64,000 nt of DNA from Bacteroidia bacterium (lineage in GTDB: Bacteria; Bacteroidota; Bacteroidia; J057; JADKCL01). A model generated the notes under the pieces. That model saw only the letters and a program-made list of their open reading frames with translations, was not told where the DNA came from and ran no database searches. This document shows, one piece after another, positions 27,165-35,535 of the stretch (position 1 is its first letter; each line of letters opens with the position of its first letter). Made by a program: the position numbers and the translations under genes. The stretch is taken from the NCBI GenBank assembly GCA_020635905.1, contig JACJYV010000005.1, positions 186,001-250,000 of the forward strand, in the 5' to 3' direction.

Positions 27165-27675
27165 GGAGCGAATCTAATATGATGTGAAGGGCAACCTGGT
27201 GAAAGCATTCCACCACCCCGTAATTCTCAGTAGGCGTAATAATATTTACGTCTCCCAGCGTCGAAAGGGTATTTCCCGGCTTGAAACCGCTGCAGGTCAA
27301 CACCTTGCCTTCTTTTCTGCGGGCCTCGGCCACGGCATTCAGGATATTTTTGGATTCCCCCGAGCTGCTGATGGCCACCAGCAGGTCGCCAGGTTCAAAA
27401 AAGAAGCGCAGCCAGTTTTCCAGCGCATGTTCGTACCCGTAATCGTTGGCAAAACAGGTGATGAGCGCCGGGTCCGAAAAGCTGAAGCTCGGGATTCCCC
27501 CGCACTTGGTGTAGTCCTCGGCCATGTGCGAGCAAATGGCCGAAGAGCCCCCGTTTCCGACAAAAAACACCCTGCGGGTGCCTTGCACCAGCTTTATCCC
27601 ATCGGCAATGGCCGTCTTTACGGACGGATCGTCGAAGTAGCGGTTGAATTGGTTTTTATAAAAATCTATTTGCAT
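27154..27675 (-). CDS. SIS-domain sugar-phosphate isomerase (GmhA-like)
   Basis: A 173-residue phosphosugar isomerase. Key stretches are VFFVGNGGSSAICSHMAED, which binds the phosphate, AISSSGESKNILNAV, and the C-terminal VECFHQVALHIILDSLHG. The layout matches GmhA, which converts sedoheptulose 7-phosphate to a heptose phosphate. The next genes encode a PfkB kinase (overlap 20 bases) and an epimerase (overlap 11 bases). A GmhB-type phosphatase is not seen, so the route is either incomplete here or makes a related sugar. Confidence 0.88.
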   Translation of the reverse strand: MQIDFYKNQFNRYFDDPSVKTAIADGIKLVQGTRRVFFVGNGGSSAICSHMAEDYTKCGGIPSFSFSDPALITCFANDYGYEHALENWLRFFFEPGDLLVAISSSGESKNILNAVAEARRKEGKVLTCSGFKPGNTLSTLGDVNIITPTENYGVVECFHQVALHIILDSLHGH

Positions 27676-28537
27676 AGTTCAAAAGGCGTTCGCGGGTTAC
27701 TGAGTTTTCGTTACACAGCCAGGTCGTGGACAAACTCGCAGCCAGAGCCGGAATTTCCATGATTCCTTCAGAATCATCCAGTACCTCTGCAGCCAGGGCT
27801 GCAAAGGAGAAAAACGTATCGCCAGCCCCTATCGTATCCACAATCTCGCTCGCGAAAGAAGATTGCGTAAATACCTGCTTTCCGTTTGTAAACATAGAAC
27901 CTTTTCGGCCAATTGTCAGGAACAAAAGTTCCGTATTCATTTCATAGCCATACAATTCCAAAATTTCCTCCTCAGGATTGCGCATCACCCGGCGGTTCAT
28001 TTGCAGACTCGCCTCCCGCAGATCCAGACAGATCGACTTATTGCGCATGGCCTTCCACTTCGAAATGCGGTTATAGCCAAAATTATTGGAATTCGTCTGA
28101 CACATCAGGTGAAATGGCTCATGCACCACCAGGTCGTTCAGAAAGTGATGCCCAAAATCGGCCACAATCACCACATCATATTCCCCCGCAGGCACCTCAA
28201 TCCTCCCAAAATCCTTTACATCAAACTTGTTGATTTCCACATGCTTGCGCTGGTCGTGAATGTCCACATAGCGGGTTTTCACGATCTCCCCGTTCTCATT
28301 GGTGATCAGGTCCACCTGCTTTACAAAATCGCGCAGGTGCCCTGCAATAGCGCCCGAACCGCCCGTCTGGGTGGTCATTTCCCCTTCCAGTTTCAGCACC
28401 GGGCAATTCGACTTCATCGACTGCCCCTCGTAGCTCACAGGCACAAACTGATCAATGATCGTTTCGCCCACCACGCACACCTTCAGGTCACGGACCGCCT
28501 CAATAAAATGCTCTATGCGCGTTTTCAGATTGCTCAT
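27656..28537 (-). CDS. PfkB-family sugar kinase (HldE kinase-domain like)
   Basis: A 293-residue ribokinase-fold kinase. It starts VCVVGETIIDQFVP and has GGSGAIAGHL and the C-terminal catalytic signature IVDTIGAGDTFFSFAAL with the catalytic Asp. It resembles the heptose-7-phosphate kinase half of HldE, and a separate nucleotidyltransferase (24487-24900) could supply the other half. The substrate is not certain. It overlaps the methyltransferase by 4 bases and the isomerase by 20 bases. Confidence 0.88.
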   Translation of the reverse strand: MSNLKTRIEHFIEAVRDLKVCVVGETIIDQFVPVSYEGQSMKSNCPVLKLEGEMTTQTGGSGAIAGHLRDFVKQVDLITNENGEIVKTRYVDIHDQRKHVEINKFDVKDFGRIEVPAGEYDVVIVADFGHHFLNDLVVHEPFHLMCQTNSNNFGYNRISKWKAMRNKSICLDLREASLQMNRRVMRNPEEEILELYGYEMNTELLFLTIGRKGSMFTNGKQVFTQSSFASEIVDTIGAGDTFFSFAALAAEVLDDSEGIMEIPALAASLSTTWLCNENSVTRERLLNYANRFL

Positions 28538-29106
28538 GCCCGTTTTCCCGTGCAGATAAACACGTTGTGATAGCAGTTTTCCTTGTAAAAAGTCGTGATC
28601 GTCTGGTCGATTTGCCCAAACGTGTACACATTCCTGAATCTGCGGTGACAGATTTCGTACAGTTCCTCAAAAGTCAGTTCCTTAATATGCGTTTCCAGAC
28701 GATTCTGGGTCGGCGGGGGATCCATTTTCCGCACCGTGGAGATAAAAAGAGTGCCGTTTGCGTTCAGCAGGGCGGCCAGCGTGTCCATCATCTTCTCCTG
28801 GGCGGGCCCATCCATGTGCTCAATCACCTCAAAATTGGTAATCACGTCAAATTCACCCGCTTGCAGCAGACTCAGGTCCGTGATCACGTCAATATCGTCG
28901 GGCGCATACCCGTCGGGATACTCGTCGTAGGACTTTACAGAAGCAAATTTTTCCCGCAAAACCCGGGTTCCATAGCCCGAACCACAGCCAAAATCCAGCA
29001 CTTTCAGTTGTTTGTCCTGCATGGTACGGATCACAAAATTATACCGCGCCAGCGACACCAGCGCATCCATCGCGCCCAAAGAATAATCTATCTCAAGTCT
29101 TTTCAT
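28534..29106 (-). CDS. Class I SAM-dependent methyltransferase
   Basis: A 190-residue methyltransferase with motif I LKVLDFGCGSGYGTRVL, acidic SYDEYPDGYAPDD as motif II, and FDVITNFEVIEHMDGP as motif IV. It may methylate a sugar or a lipid-linked intermediate; a small-molecule target is more likely than a nucleic acid, given the operon with sugar enzymes. It is the first gene of the four-gene minus-strand operon. Upstream is a repeat-rich spacer. Confidence 0.9.
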   Translation of the reverse strand: MKRLEIDYSLGAMDALVSLARYNFVIRTMQDKQLKVLDFGCGSGYGTRVLREKFASVKSYDEYPDGYAPDDIDVITDLSLLQAGEFDVITNFEVIEHMDGPAQEKMMDTLAALLNANGTLFISTVRKMDPPPTQNRLETHIKELTFEELYEICHRRFRNVYTFGQIDQTITTFYKENCYHNVFICTGKRA

Positions 29107-29225
29107 TGATTCAAATCACAATTCAACCCAAAATTAAGATTAATCTGCAATCTCCCATCCCAAATGTCAGGCTTTCCACCCAAAAGTCAAATGATCAGCA
29201 TAAATTCATGCAGGGTTCATGGATA

Positions 29226-29372
29226 AGGGCGTGCCCCTCGCCCGGCTTCGCCGCCACAGCTCGGGTCAGGCTGCTGCGGGCTCGCTGTTCGCTCGGCCGT
29301 GCCCCAACCCACAAGTCCACACACCGGCCAGGCCCTCCGCATCCTTCACGCACTCAGCGGCTTCGCCGCTCA
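29226..29372 (+). repeat. GC-rich GGGCGTG...CACGCA intergenic repeat, copy 2
   Basis: It begins GGGCGTGCCCCTCGCCC and its core ends CATCCTTCACGCA (about 29354), followed by AGCGGCTTCGCCGCT, a perfect hairpin. Compare copy 1 at 12039-12200, which shares the start and end words but a different middle. The stop codon of the DUF1801 gene lies just within its right margin. Confidence 0.55.
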
Positions 29373-29795
29373 CCCGTTGTTTGGAAATCTCTCCTGGATA
29401 AACTTCACTGACTCCCTGATCAGCTCTTTCAGCACTTCCAGGTCCACCTCCTCCAGCTTTTTGATGTACAGGCACGATTTGCCTGTCTTATACCTGCCCA
29501 GCCGGGCCATCAGTTCCCCGTAGCCGGCAAAGCCCGCCATGATGTACACGGTCAGCGCCTGCTTCCGCGGCGAAAACGCGGTGGTCATCCACTCCATCTC
29601 CTTCCCGTTGGGATATTTGTACGTGTACGACCCGTAGCCCACGATGCTGGGTCCCCACATCACGGGCTGTTCGCCCGTCACCTCCTCCATGATCTTCAGC
29701 ATGGACAGACCGTCGCTGCGACGCTGCGGGTCCTCTACTGATTGCAAAAAGGCGAGTACATCGCCGTCGTTTTTCTGGGTTTTTAATTCGGACAT
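29370..29795 (-). CDS. DUF1801 domain protein
   Basis: A 141-residue soluble protein of the DUF1801 (YdhG-like) family. Recognisable pieces are LKIMEEVTGEQPVMWGPSIVGYGSYTYKY, a conserved WMTTAFSPRKQALTVYI and the C-terminal LIRESVKFIQERFP. The function of this family is unknown. It is an isolated minus-strand gene between repeats, not obviously part of the glycan operons on either side. Confidence 0.9.
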   Translation of the reverse strand: MSELKTQKNDGDVLAFLQSVEDPQRRSDGLSMLKIMEEVTGEQPVMWGPSIVGYGSYTYKYPNGKEMEWMTTAFSPRKQALTVYIMAGFAGYGELMARLGRYKTGKSCLYIKKLEEVDLEVLKELIRESVKFIQERFPNNG

Positions 29796-29805
29796 TTTTT
29801 TGAGA

Positions 29806-29840
29806 TGTTAGAGGATTAGATGTTAGATTTTAGAGATTGG
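29806..29840. repeat. TTAGAT-type intergenic repeat
   Basis: The sequence GAGATGTTAGAGGATTAGATGTTAGATTTTAGAGATT lies directly upstream of the DUF1801 gene; it uses the same words as 24905-25100 and 44719-45034. Confidence 0.6.
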
Positions 29841-29947
29841 AGGAACTTAGAGAAAAATGAGGCTAAGTTGATTTTGTGCTTTTTCCAAACTTTTCACAGA
29901 TTTTCTTCACTCTTAAGTATTTTTCAACAGCTATTATAATTGCTTCG

Positions 29948-30030
29948 TATATTTGTAGTGGTTCTGAAGTGGAGCAAGTCTCCTTAGTAGGGGCCATCCG
30001 GGGCGGCAGAAATGCTGCCTCTTTTTATTT
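29948..30030 (+). ncRNA. Possible small RNA with its own promoter and terminator
   Basis: A perfect TATATTTG (29948-29955) matches the Bacteroidota -7 box, with a T-rich TTTTC around 29921-29925 in place of a clean TTG. About 65 bases of structured sequence follow (GGAG/CTCC at 29971-29974/29980-29983). They end in a GGCAG/CTGCC hairpin (30005-30009/30015-30019) and TCTTTTTATTT. No plausible ORF fits between. The terminator stem is short, so confidence is limited. It may also be the remnant leader of a lost gene. Confidence 0.38.
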
Positions 30031-30044
30031 CATTTCCTGCTTTA

Positions 30045-30713
30045 CTACCCCACAAACTCCTCAGGCTTGCTGAAAAGCTCCTTTTTGGCTTTCAATTCGG
30101 CGTCCGACATTTCCCACCATTTGGAAGCCAATAGCTTGCCGATCACCGCTTCTTCGAAGCGGTACCTGATCAGTTTGGCGGGTACCCCGCCCACGATGGC
30201 ATAGGGTGGCACATCCTTGTTCACCACGGCACCAGCGGCCACCACGGCTCCTGTCCCGATCTTCACCCCGGCCAGGATCACGGCGTGGGCTGAGATCAAC
30301 ACATCATGCCCGATTTCCACCGGGCCGCTGGCAGTTTCATCAAAAGTGGTTTTCTCCACCCACCTGCGGCGGGCGTCATAAAAAAGCGGGCTCGTGCCCA
30401 AATGGTCCAGCGCATGGTCCTGCATGCCGATTTTTACCCCGTTGGAGATGCTGCAAAAGTGCCCGATCCGGGCACAAAAGGCAATGCGGGTCCCCTTGCC
30501 GACATATAGATTCCGTCCCAAAAACTCAATCTGTGGCGAAATCATCACATCTTCCTCGATCACGGTTCCCGACCCGATCAGGTTTTCCACCTTTGCCGGC
30601 AAAATGGATTCAATCCGCCCTGAACCAAACCTTTTGGGATAGGAAAAATGCAGTTTCAGGTGTTCCTTCAACCGTCTGATGCGATAATGGATATATTTTC
30701 CCAGCGTTCCCAT
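30045..30713 (-). CDS. Hexapeptide-repeat acyltransferase
   Basis: A 222-residue left-handed beta-helix protein with many hexapeptide turns (VIEEDVMISPQIEFLGRNL, VGKGTRIAFCARIGHFCSISNGVKIGMQDHALDHLG) and the C-terminal VVAAGAVVNKDVPPYAIVGGVPAKLIRYRF. It is a CatB/WbbJ-type acetyltransferase for sugars or antibiotics; in this locus a glycan role fits. Its ATG shares one base with the stop of the upstream gene (TGATG), so they are co-translated. Confidence 0.92.
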   Translation of the reverse strand: MGTLGKYIHYRIRRLKEHLKLHFSYPKRFGSGRIESILPAKVENLIGSGTVIEEDVMISPQIEFLGRNLYVGKGTRIAFCARIGHFCSISNGVKIGMQDHALDHLGTSPLFYDARRRWVEKTTFDETASGPVEIGHDVLISAHAVILAGVKIGTGAVVAAGAVVNKDVPPYAIVGGVPAKLIRYRFEEAVIGKLLASKWWEMSDAELKAKKELFSKPEEFVG

Positions 30714-31693
30714 CAGGTTTTGGCGTATTTGGCTTTCAATTTTTCACAAAATTCCTTCACCTCATCCAGACTTTCCGCCACTTCCAATTTGTACTTCTCC
30801 CCCACATTTTTCACCCAATGGCTCGTATTATAAAAGCTGCCAATCGGCCCTTGCCCTTTGAAAATCACCAAAGGCTGGGCATGCAGATACTCACCCAGAT
30901 ACACGGCTCCCGAGTGCTGCGTGACCAGCAGGCTGGCGTTCGCCACCCTTTCCAGCATCACCTGGTTATCTGCCGAGAGCGACACCTCAATATTGCCCCG
31001 CGATTCCTGCCCCAGACTTTGCGAAGGATGCCCCACCAGATACACCTTATCAAAGTAAGGGCTGAGGGCGTCTGCCACCTCCACATAATCCCAGGCTTCG
31101 CCCTGGTTGCGGTTGGTGATGCCCTTGCTGCGGGGAAAAACCACCGCCGAAAATTCGTCGCGGGTCTTATACACCTTCGACAGGTCGTAGGCATGACGGC
31201 ATCCATGCCGCTCGGGCAGGTGCCTGAACACAAACCAGTAATAAAAATGATAGCCAATATTCCAGACAGGCATACCAGAGGCCTCTGCCTTGGCCATCCA
31301 GGTATCTATTTCGGCCTGGACATCGGCCGGGGGAACGGTTTTATTGGTGGCGGGAGAAACTTCTGCAAAAAAATCGCGCAATTTGAAAAATTCATGCACA
31401 ATCAACTTGCCCTGCTCGTCCACCATGAGAGGTTCATGCAAACCCAAACCGCAATAGTGAATCTTTACCCCCTGCTGGTGCAGCCAGGACAAAACAGGCA
31501 AAACATGTCCCAAAAAGTTCCCAAATTCTCCTTTGAAGGGGCCAAACCAGCATTCCTTTCGTTTCAGGGTTTCTTTCAGGATTTGATCAGCCTTTCGCTC
31601 CTCGCGGCTTACCCGCCACAGAAAACGAAACTTCGCCCATCCTTTCAGTTCTGCCGCTTTCGACTTTTTGCCCGATATTTCAATTTTTGCCAT
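30713..31693 (-). CDS. GT-B-like glycan biosynthesis protein, unassigned
   Basis: A 326-residue soluble protein. The C-terminal half (VYLVGHPSQSLGQ, then LLVTQHSGAVYLGEYLHAQPLVIFKG) resembles the donor-binding part of ADP-heptose or polysaccharide GT-B enzymes, which check an SGxxxx loop at the nucleotide site. I cannot name the family. It is the upstream partner of the acyltransferase, sharing one base with it, so a role in envelope glycan assembly is likely. Other possibilities include a sialyl- or fucosyltransferase-like enzyme. Confidence 0.75.
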   Translation of the reverse strand: MAKIEISGKKSKAAELKGWAKFRFLWRVSREERKADQILKETLKRKECWFGPFKGEFGNFLGHVLPVLSWLHQQGVKIHYCGLGLHEPLMVDEQGKLIVHEFFKLRDFFAEVSPATNKTVPPADVQAEIDTWMAKAEASGMPVWNIGYHFYYWFVFRHLPERHGCRHAYDLSKVYKTRDEFSAVVFPRSKGITNRNQGEAWDYVEVADALSPYFDKVYLVGHPSQSLGQESRGNIEVSLSADNQVMLERVANASLLVTQHSGAVYLGEYLHAQPLVIFKGQGPIGSFYNTSHWVKNVGEKYKLEVAESLDEVKEFCEKLKAKYAKT

Positions 31694-31742
31694 TGACCTT
31701 CAACTTCGCCCCAATCCACACCAGAACGGGCATTTTCAGCCC

Positions 31743-32609
31743 TTACAACCAGAACGAACGCATGATATTGAAGCCAATATGCAGGTCTCCGTTGAAGAAA
31801 TTGTCGCTGGTATAAGGAATTGCGCGGCCTTCATTGATATCAAACGAATTGGAAACCACGATTTGAAAAACGTGTCCGCCCGTCAGCATATCGAGGCTCA
31901 GACCCATGGAAGGGTGGAAGTTTGAATTGCCTGCAGGCAGGTAGCTATTCAAAATCTGGCCGTACTCGGCCGAGATGCCCAGTCGCTTGCTCAGACGAAA
32001 GCGGGCTGCAGCCGTCACTCCAAACATGGAATTTGCGAAGCCAGGGCCATCCGTGAGGTTGTGGTGAATGAAGGTTGGCGAAATCTGCAGGGAAGCTGTT
32101 TCGCCAAATTTTCTGGCGATAATGACCTGCGCGATGTAACTCATGCGGTGTGCCACATTGCCAAAACGGTTATCTGGCGGATTCTTGAGCAAAGTCATAT
32201 TGGCTTTGCCGTAAACAGAAAGTGAGATGGGCATTCCGCCTCCTTTTTCCTGCCTGAGAACCTGGTATTTGGTCCAGCCATCCAGGATTTTACCCAAATT
32301 GGAACGTCCAATGCCCACACTCAGATTGCGGGTGATGCCGTAATCCAGGGCCAGGTAGATGCCGGCCGGGCCGTCAATGCCAAAAAACTCGCGCAATCCT
32401 CCGCGGATATTGCCCAGACGGTGGTGAATCCTGAAATTCATCACCCGTTTGTCCATGGTTTCCACGGATGCCGTATTTACAATCCAGACGTTAGGGAAAG
32501 TCTGGACTACAGTTTCTCTTTGGGGCTGAACGGCTGGCTCTTCTCCCTCCTGGGCAAAAATTGGCAGGGAGAGCACCGTGAGGGTCAGCAGAATTAAGAA
32601 TTTTTTCAT
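31743..32609 (-). CDS. DUF5777 family outer-membrane-type beta-barrel protein
   Basis: A 288-residue exported protein. The signal peptide is MKKFLILLTLTVLSLPIFAQ. The mature part has FPNVWIVNTASVETMDKRVMNFRIHHRLGNI, the DUF5777 hallmark, and many alternating strands up to the C-terminal HIGFNIMRSFWL. The start at 32609 is preferred because upstream in-frame codons lack a signal peptide. In other Bacteroidota this family often travels with cytochrome-like or YceI genes, as here. The upstream small lipoprotein gene is 19 bases away. Confidence 0.86.
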   Translation of the reverse strand: MKKFLILLTLTVLSLPIFAQEGEEPAVQPQRETVVQTFPNVWIVNTASVETMDKRVMNFRIHHRLGNIRGGLREFFGIDGPAGIYLALDYGITRNLSVGIGRSNLGKILDGWTKYQVLRQEKGGGMPISLSVYGKANMTLLKNPPDNRFGNVAHRMSYIAQVIIARKFGETASLQISPTFIHHNLTDGPGFANSMFGVTAAARFRLSKRLGISAEYGQILNSYLPAGNSNFHPSMGLSLDMLTGGHVFQIVVSNSFDINEGRAIPYTSDNFFNGDLHIGFNIMRSFWL

Positions 32610-32628
32610 GTTGAAAGGGGTTGATTCT

Positions 32629-33015
32629 TTATTGGGGAGCGCCGTCATTGATCCAGTTTTTGAGGACCTTCAGGTCACAATCAGATAATTTATCTGGACC
32701 AGGAGAGTAACCAGGCGGCATGTCCTTGTCCTCGATCACTCTGGCCAGAAAGGAACCATTATCGACTTTGTCTTTGATACCCGCATAGGTTGTGAAATCA
32801 CCCTGACTCACCCCCCCCGTGTGGCAACCCGTACTGTGCTGAATGCCAGCGCAGTTTTGCACAATGATGCGGGAAATTTTTCCATTAAAAACGTAGGTGG
32901 AATCACAGGGACCGCCCCCAATGGGCTTATTAAATTCGTCGAGGGTGGTAGAGGTACACCCGAAAACCAATCCAACACAGCCTCCAAAAACAAGTAAAAG
33001 GAATTTTCTCTTCAT
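32629..33015 (-). CDS. Cytochrome c-like lipoprotein (degenerate heme motif)
   Basis: A 128-residue lipoprotein starting at MKRKFLLLVFGGCVGLVFGC, with the lipobox Cys at 20. The mature protein follows the pattern of planctomycete-type cytochrome c domains seen beside DUF5777 genes: IVQNCAGIQHSTGCHTGG, then MPPGYSPGPDKLSDCDLKVLKNWINDGAPQ. The usual CxxCH is replaced by C-x8-CH, so heme attachment is uncertain. The start at 33015 was chosen for the signal; a longer frame to 33087 has no reason to be used. It is the first gene of the pair and divergent from fbp. Confidence 0.85.
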   Translation of the reverse strand: MKRKFLLLVFGGCVGLVFGCTSTTLDEFNKPIGGGPCDSTYVFNGKISRIIVQNCAGIQHSTGCHTGGVSQGDFTTYAGIKDKVDNGSFLARVIEDKDMPPGYSPGPDKLSDCDLKVLKNWINDGAPQ

Positions 33016-33175
33016 AAACCGACAAATCAAATTGGGATGCAACCGTTTGCAGGGATTCAAATTAGGAAAAAGTTGGCCGATTCCCAATCACAACTTTTTT
33101 TCAGGCTCAATATTCCCGCTTCAAAGTTCCGGCTCAATGGATCAATGCTTATATTTACGCCAAATCCATGAGTAT

Positions 33176-34216
33176 ATGCACCCAAACATCTCTCCCAGAA
33201 AGGTCGTAACCCTCGAGCAGTTCATCATTGAACGGGAACAGCAATTGCCTTTTGCCACGGGCGAATTTTCCCAGATCATCCGTGACCTGGGGCTGGCGGC
33301 CAAGATGGTTAACCGTGAGGTCAACAAAGCCGGACTGGTTGATATTCTGGGCTTTACGGGCGAAGAAAATGTGCAGGGTGAGAAGGTGCAAAAGCTGGAC
33401 ATTTTTGCCAATCTGCAGTTTTTACAGGCCCTGCGCATCGGCGGACAGGTTTGCGTGATTGGCTCTGAGGAAAACGAAGAGGTTATTCCCGTGGAAAATT
33501 CCCAGAATTCAGAAGCCAAATATGTGGTTTTGCTCGATCCCCTCGACGGCTCTTCCAACATTGATGTGAATGTCTCCATCGGGACGATTTTTTCCATTTA
33601 CCGCCGGATAACCAAGGGCAACGGACCTGGTACGGAACAGGATTGCCTGCAAAAAGGGACTGAGCAGGTTTGTGCAGGGTATTTTATTTACGGATCGAGC
33701 ACCATGCTGGTTTATACCACGGGCAACGGGGTCAACGGATTCACCCTCGATCCGTCCATTGGAGAGTTTTTGCTTTCTCACCGCGACATCAAAATACCCG
33801 CTACCTGCAACATTTATTCCCTCAACGAAGGCAATTACCGCAAGTTTTACCCCGGAATCAAAGAGTATCTGCGCCATATCAAGGGCAAATACGAAAATTC
33901 GGTTCGTCCCTACTCGACCCGTTACATCGGGTCTTTGGTGGCCGATTTTCACCGCAACCTGTTGCGGGGAGGGGTGTTCATTTATCCAGCCTTCACCGAC
34001 CGCCCCAAAGGCAAGCTTCGCCTGATGTATGAAGCCAATCCAATGGCCTTTCTGACCGAGCAGGCAGGCGGAATGGCAACCAACGGAGAAGAAAGAATCA
34101 TGGACCTGCAACCTACGCAGCTTCATCAACGTACCCCCCTTTATCTCGGAAACGTCTCTGAGGTAACGCTCATACATGAGTATCTACGTAAGTACGATTT
34201 GAAGAAAATTAATTAA
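33176..34216 (+). CDS. fbp: Fructose-1,6-bisphosphatase class 1
   Basis: A 346-residue enzyme of gluconeogenesis that hydrolyses fructose 1,6-bisphosphate to fructose 6-phosphate. Motifs are VTLEQFIIEREQQ, the metal-binding VVLLDPLDGSSNIDVNVSIGTIFS, and LRLMYEANPMAFLTEQAGG. The start at 33176 gives the normal family length and start (MHPNIS); an in-frame extension back to 32897 would overlap the lipoprotein gene. An imperfect TAnnTTTG box (TATATTTA, 33150-33157) lies 18 bases before the ATG. Confidence 0.97.
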   Translation: MHPNISPRKVVTLEQFIIEREQQLPFATGEFSQIIRDLGLAAKMVNREVNKAGLVDILGFTGEENVQGEKVQKLDIFANLQFLQALRIGGQVCVIGSEENEEVIPVENSQNSEAKYVVLLDPLDGSSNIDVNVSIGTIFSIYRRITKGNGPGTEQDCLQKGTEQVCAGYFIYGSSTMLVYTTGNGVNGFTLDPSIGEFLLSHRDIKIPATCNIYSLNEGNYRKFYPGIKEYLRHIKGKYENSVRPYSTRYIGSLVADFHRNLLRGGVFIYPAFTDRPKGKLRLMYEANPMAFLTEQAGGMATNGEERIMDLQPTQLHQRTPLYLGNVSEVTLIHEYLRKYDLKKIN

Positions 34217-34253
34217 CTTTACCTGTCAATACACATCAGAAGTCTCAAAAATT

Positions 34254-34988
34254 ATGTGGAAAAGATTTGTACGCGCAATTAAAGCCCTTTTCGGCAAAGC
34301 TGTATCCAGCATTGAGGATCCCAAACTGATCCTCGAACAAAATATCCGGGAACTCAATGACCAGGTTCCCAAAATGAATGAAAGTATCGCAACCGTAAAG
34401 GCCAGCGTCACCCTCCTTGAAAAAGAACTCGCCAAGTACAAAACCGAATATAATGACCTCATTTCCAAAATGAAGGCCTCCATCAATGCCGGCCGCGACG
34501 ACATCGCTGCCAATTATGCATTGCGTCTCGAATCTGTGAAATCTCACATGAGCCAGACCCAGGGACAATACGAAACTGCCAAAAAAGCCTACGAGAAGTC
34601 TCTGGAAGTGAAAAAAGCCTTCCTCAAAGAGAAGGACCGCAAAATTGCCGAGGCCAAGGACGCTCTGCGTGCCCACGAACGGGCCAAGTGGCAATCCAAA
34701 ATTGCAGATACCCTGGAAACCTTCGAAGTGGGTGGAATTGACCAGACCCATCAGGAAATGCTTAACCGTGTGAATGAGCAAACTGCTCTGAATGAAGCCA
34801 AAATGGAAATGGCACTCGATTCCATTGACACGGAAAGCATGAAAATCGAGGAAGAAGCAGAAAAAATCCGCGCTTCTGAGTTGGTGAAACAATTCAAGCT
34901 CGAAATGGGTGCTGGAAGCGGTAAAATCGAAACTCCCTCCAACCGCGAATCTGCCGGTGGTGAGACCAACCTCGATTCCACTCTTTAA
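34254..34988 (+). CDS. pspA: PspA/IM30 family membrane-stress protein
   Basis: A 244-residue coiled-coil protein of the phage-shock/Vipp1 family that polymerises on stressed inner membranes. It starts with the amphipathic membrane-binding helix MWKRFVRAIKALFGKAVSSI and continues IEDPKLILEQNIRELNDQVPK and a long heptad region to about 190. The tail EMGAGSGKIETPSNRESAGGE is poorly ordered. It lies 37 bases after fbp and 28 before a small protein that resembles its tail; the three may form one operon. There is no obvious PspF or PspBC. Confidence 0.94.
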   Translation: MWKRFVRAIKALFGKAVSSIEDPKLILEQNIRELNDQVPKMNESIATVKASVTLLEKELAKYKTEYNDLISKMKASINAGRDDIAANYALRLESVKSHMSQTQGQYETAKKAYEKSLEVKKAFLKEKDRKIAEAKDALRAHERAKWQSKIADTLETFEVGGIDQTHQEMLNRVNEQTALNEAKMEMALDSIDTESMKIEEEAEKIRASELVKQFKLEMGAGSGKIETPSNRESAGGETNLDSTL

Positions 34989-35016
34989 TTCAAATTATCC
35001 TTAAAGTTTCCGGACT

Positions 35017-35487
35017 ATGAGCGATAAACATCTTTCAGGCGAGGAAAAACGCCGGTTGCTCAAGGAGCAATTCAAGCAGGACCTGAAGCTCAGAAAGGAA
35101 TTTCTGAACAAGGTGCAGGGTTTGCGCCAAACCCAAAGGATCAATAAGGCATTGTCTGATCTGAATCCCGAAGACGATACAGACGACTGGATCCAGAAAT
35201 TGAATGAGGAATCGGCTTTTGCCGAAGCCAAGGCCGATCTGGCCATGGACGACACCCTCAGCAAGCACATGGACATCCCGATCGAGGGGCCCGCGACTCC
35301 CAGGCATTCTGAGGAAGAAATGCAGAAGATCATGGCAGAAAGCCTGGTTGAGCAGATGAAAGCCCAGATGCGGGAGGAAGCCAAGTTGTCGCACTCAGAA
35401 GAGTATCTTCCCGACGACACCACTCCCGAGGAAGATGCCTCCAAATCGAAAGGAACCGGGCGCAAAACCCTGGGAGATTTCGACTAA
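35017..35487 (+). CDS. Small protein resembling the PspA C-terminal region
   Basis: A 156-residue Glu/Lys-rich soluble protein. The block DWIQKLNEESAFAEAKADLA (about 54-73) aligns with EMLNRVNEQTALNEAKMEMA of the adjacent PspA, and EEEMQKIMAESLVEQMKAQM with EEEAEKIRASELVKQFKLEM, in the same order. The N-terminal membrane helix and first coiled coil of PspA are absent. It may be a partner that caps or regulates PspA polymers, or a decayed duplicate. The C-terminal DDTTPEEDASKSK is disordered. A strong terminator follows directly. Confidence 0.82.
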   Translation: MSDKHLSGEEKRRLLKEQFKQDLKLRKEFLNKVQGLRQTQRINKALSDLNPEDDTDDWIQKLNEESAFAEAKADLAMDDTLSKHMDIPIEGPATPRHSEEEMQKIMAESLVEQMKAQMREEAKLSHSEEYLPDDTTPEEDASKSKGTGRKTLGDFD

Positions 35488-35510
35488 AACTTAATCAAAT
35501 TCAAAACTCA

Positions 35511-35535
35511 GGGCGGCTTCAGGGCCGCCTTTTTT
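35511..35535 (+). terminator. Intrinsic terminator after the pspA operon
   Basis: GGCGGC (35512-35517) pairs with GCCGCC (35524-35529), followed by TTTTTT at 35530-35535. The next gene begins with ATG at once after the T run, so this terminator doubles as that gene's 5' flank. Confidence 0.88.

Noticed and set aside
29876..30073. A 65-codon plus-strand frame in the DUF1801/acyltransferase spacer
   Set aside because: It includes a promoter box and a terminator hairpin and has no family resemblance.
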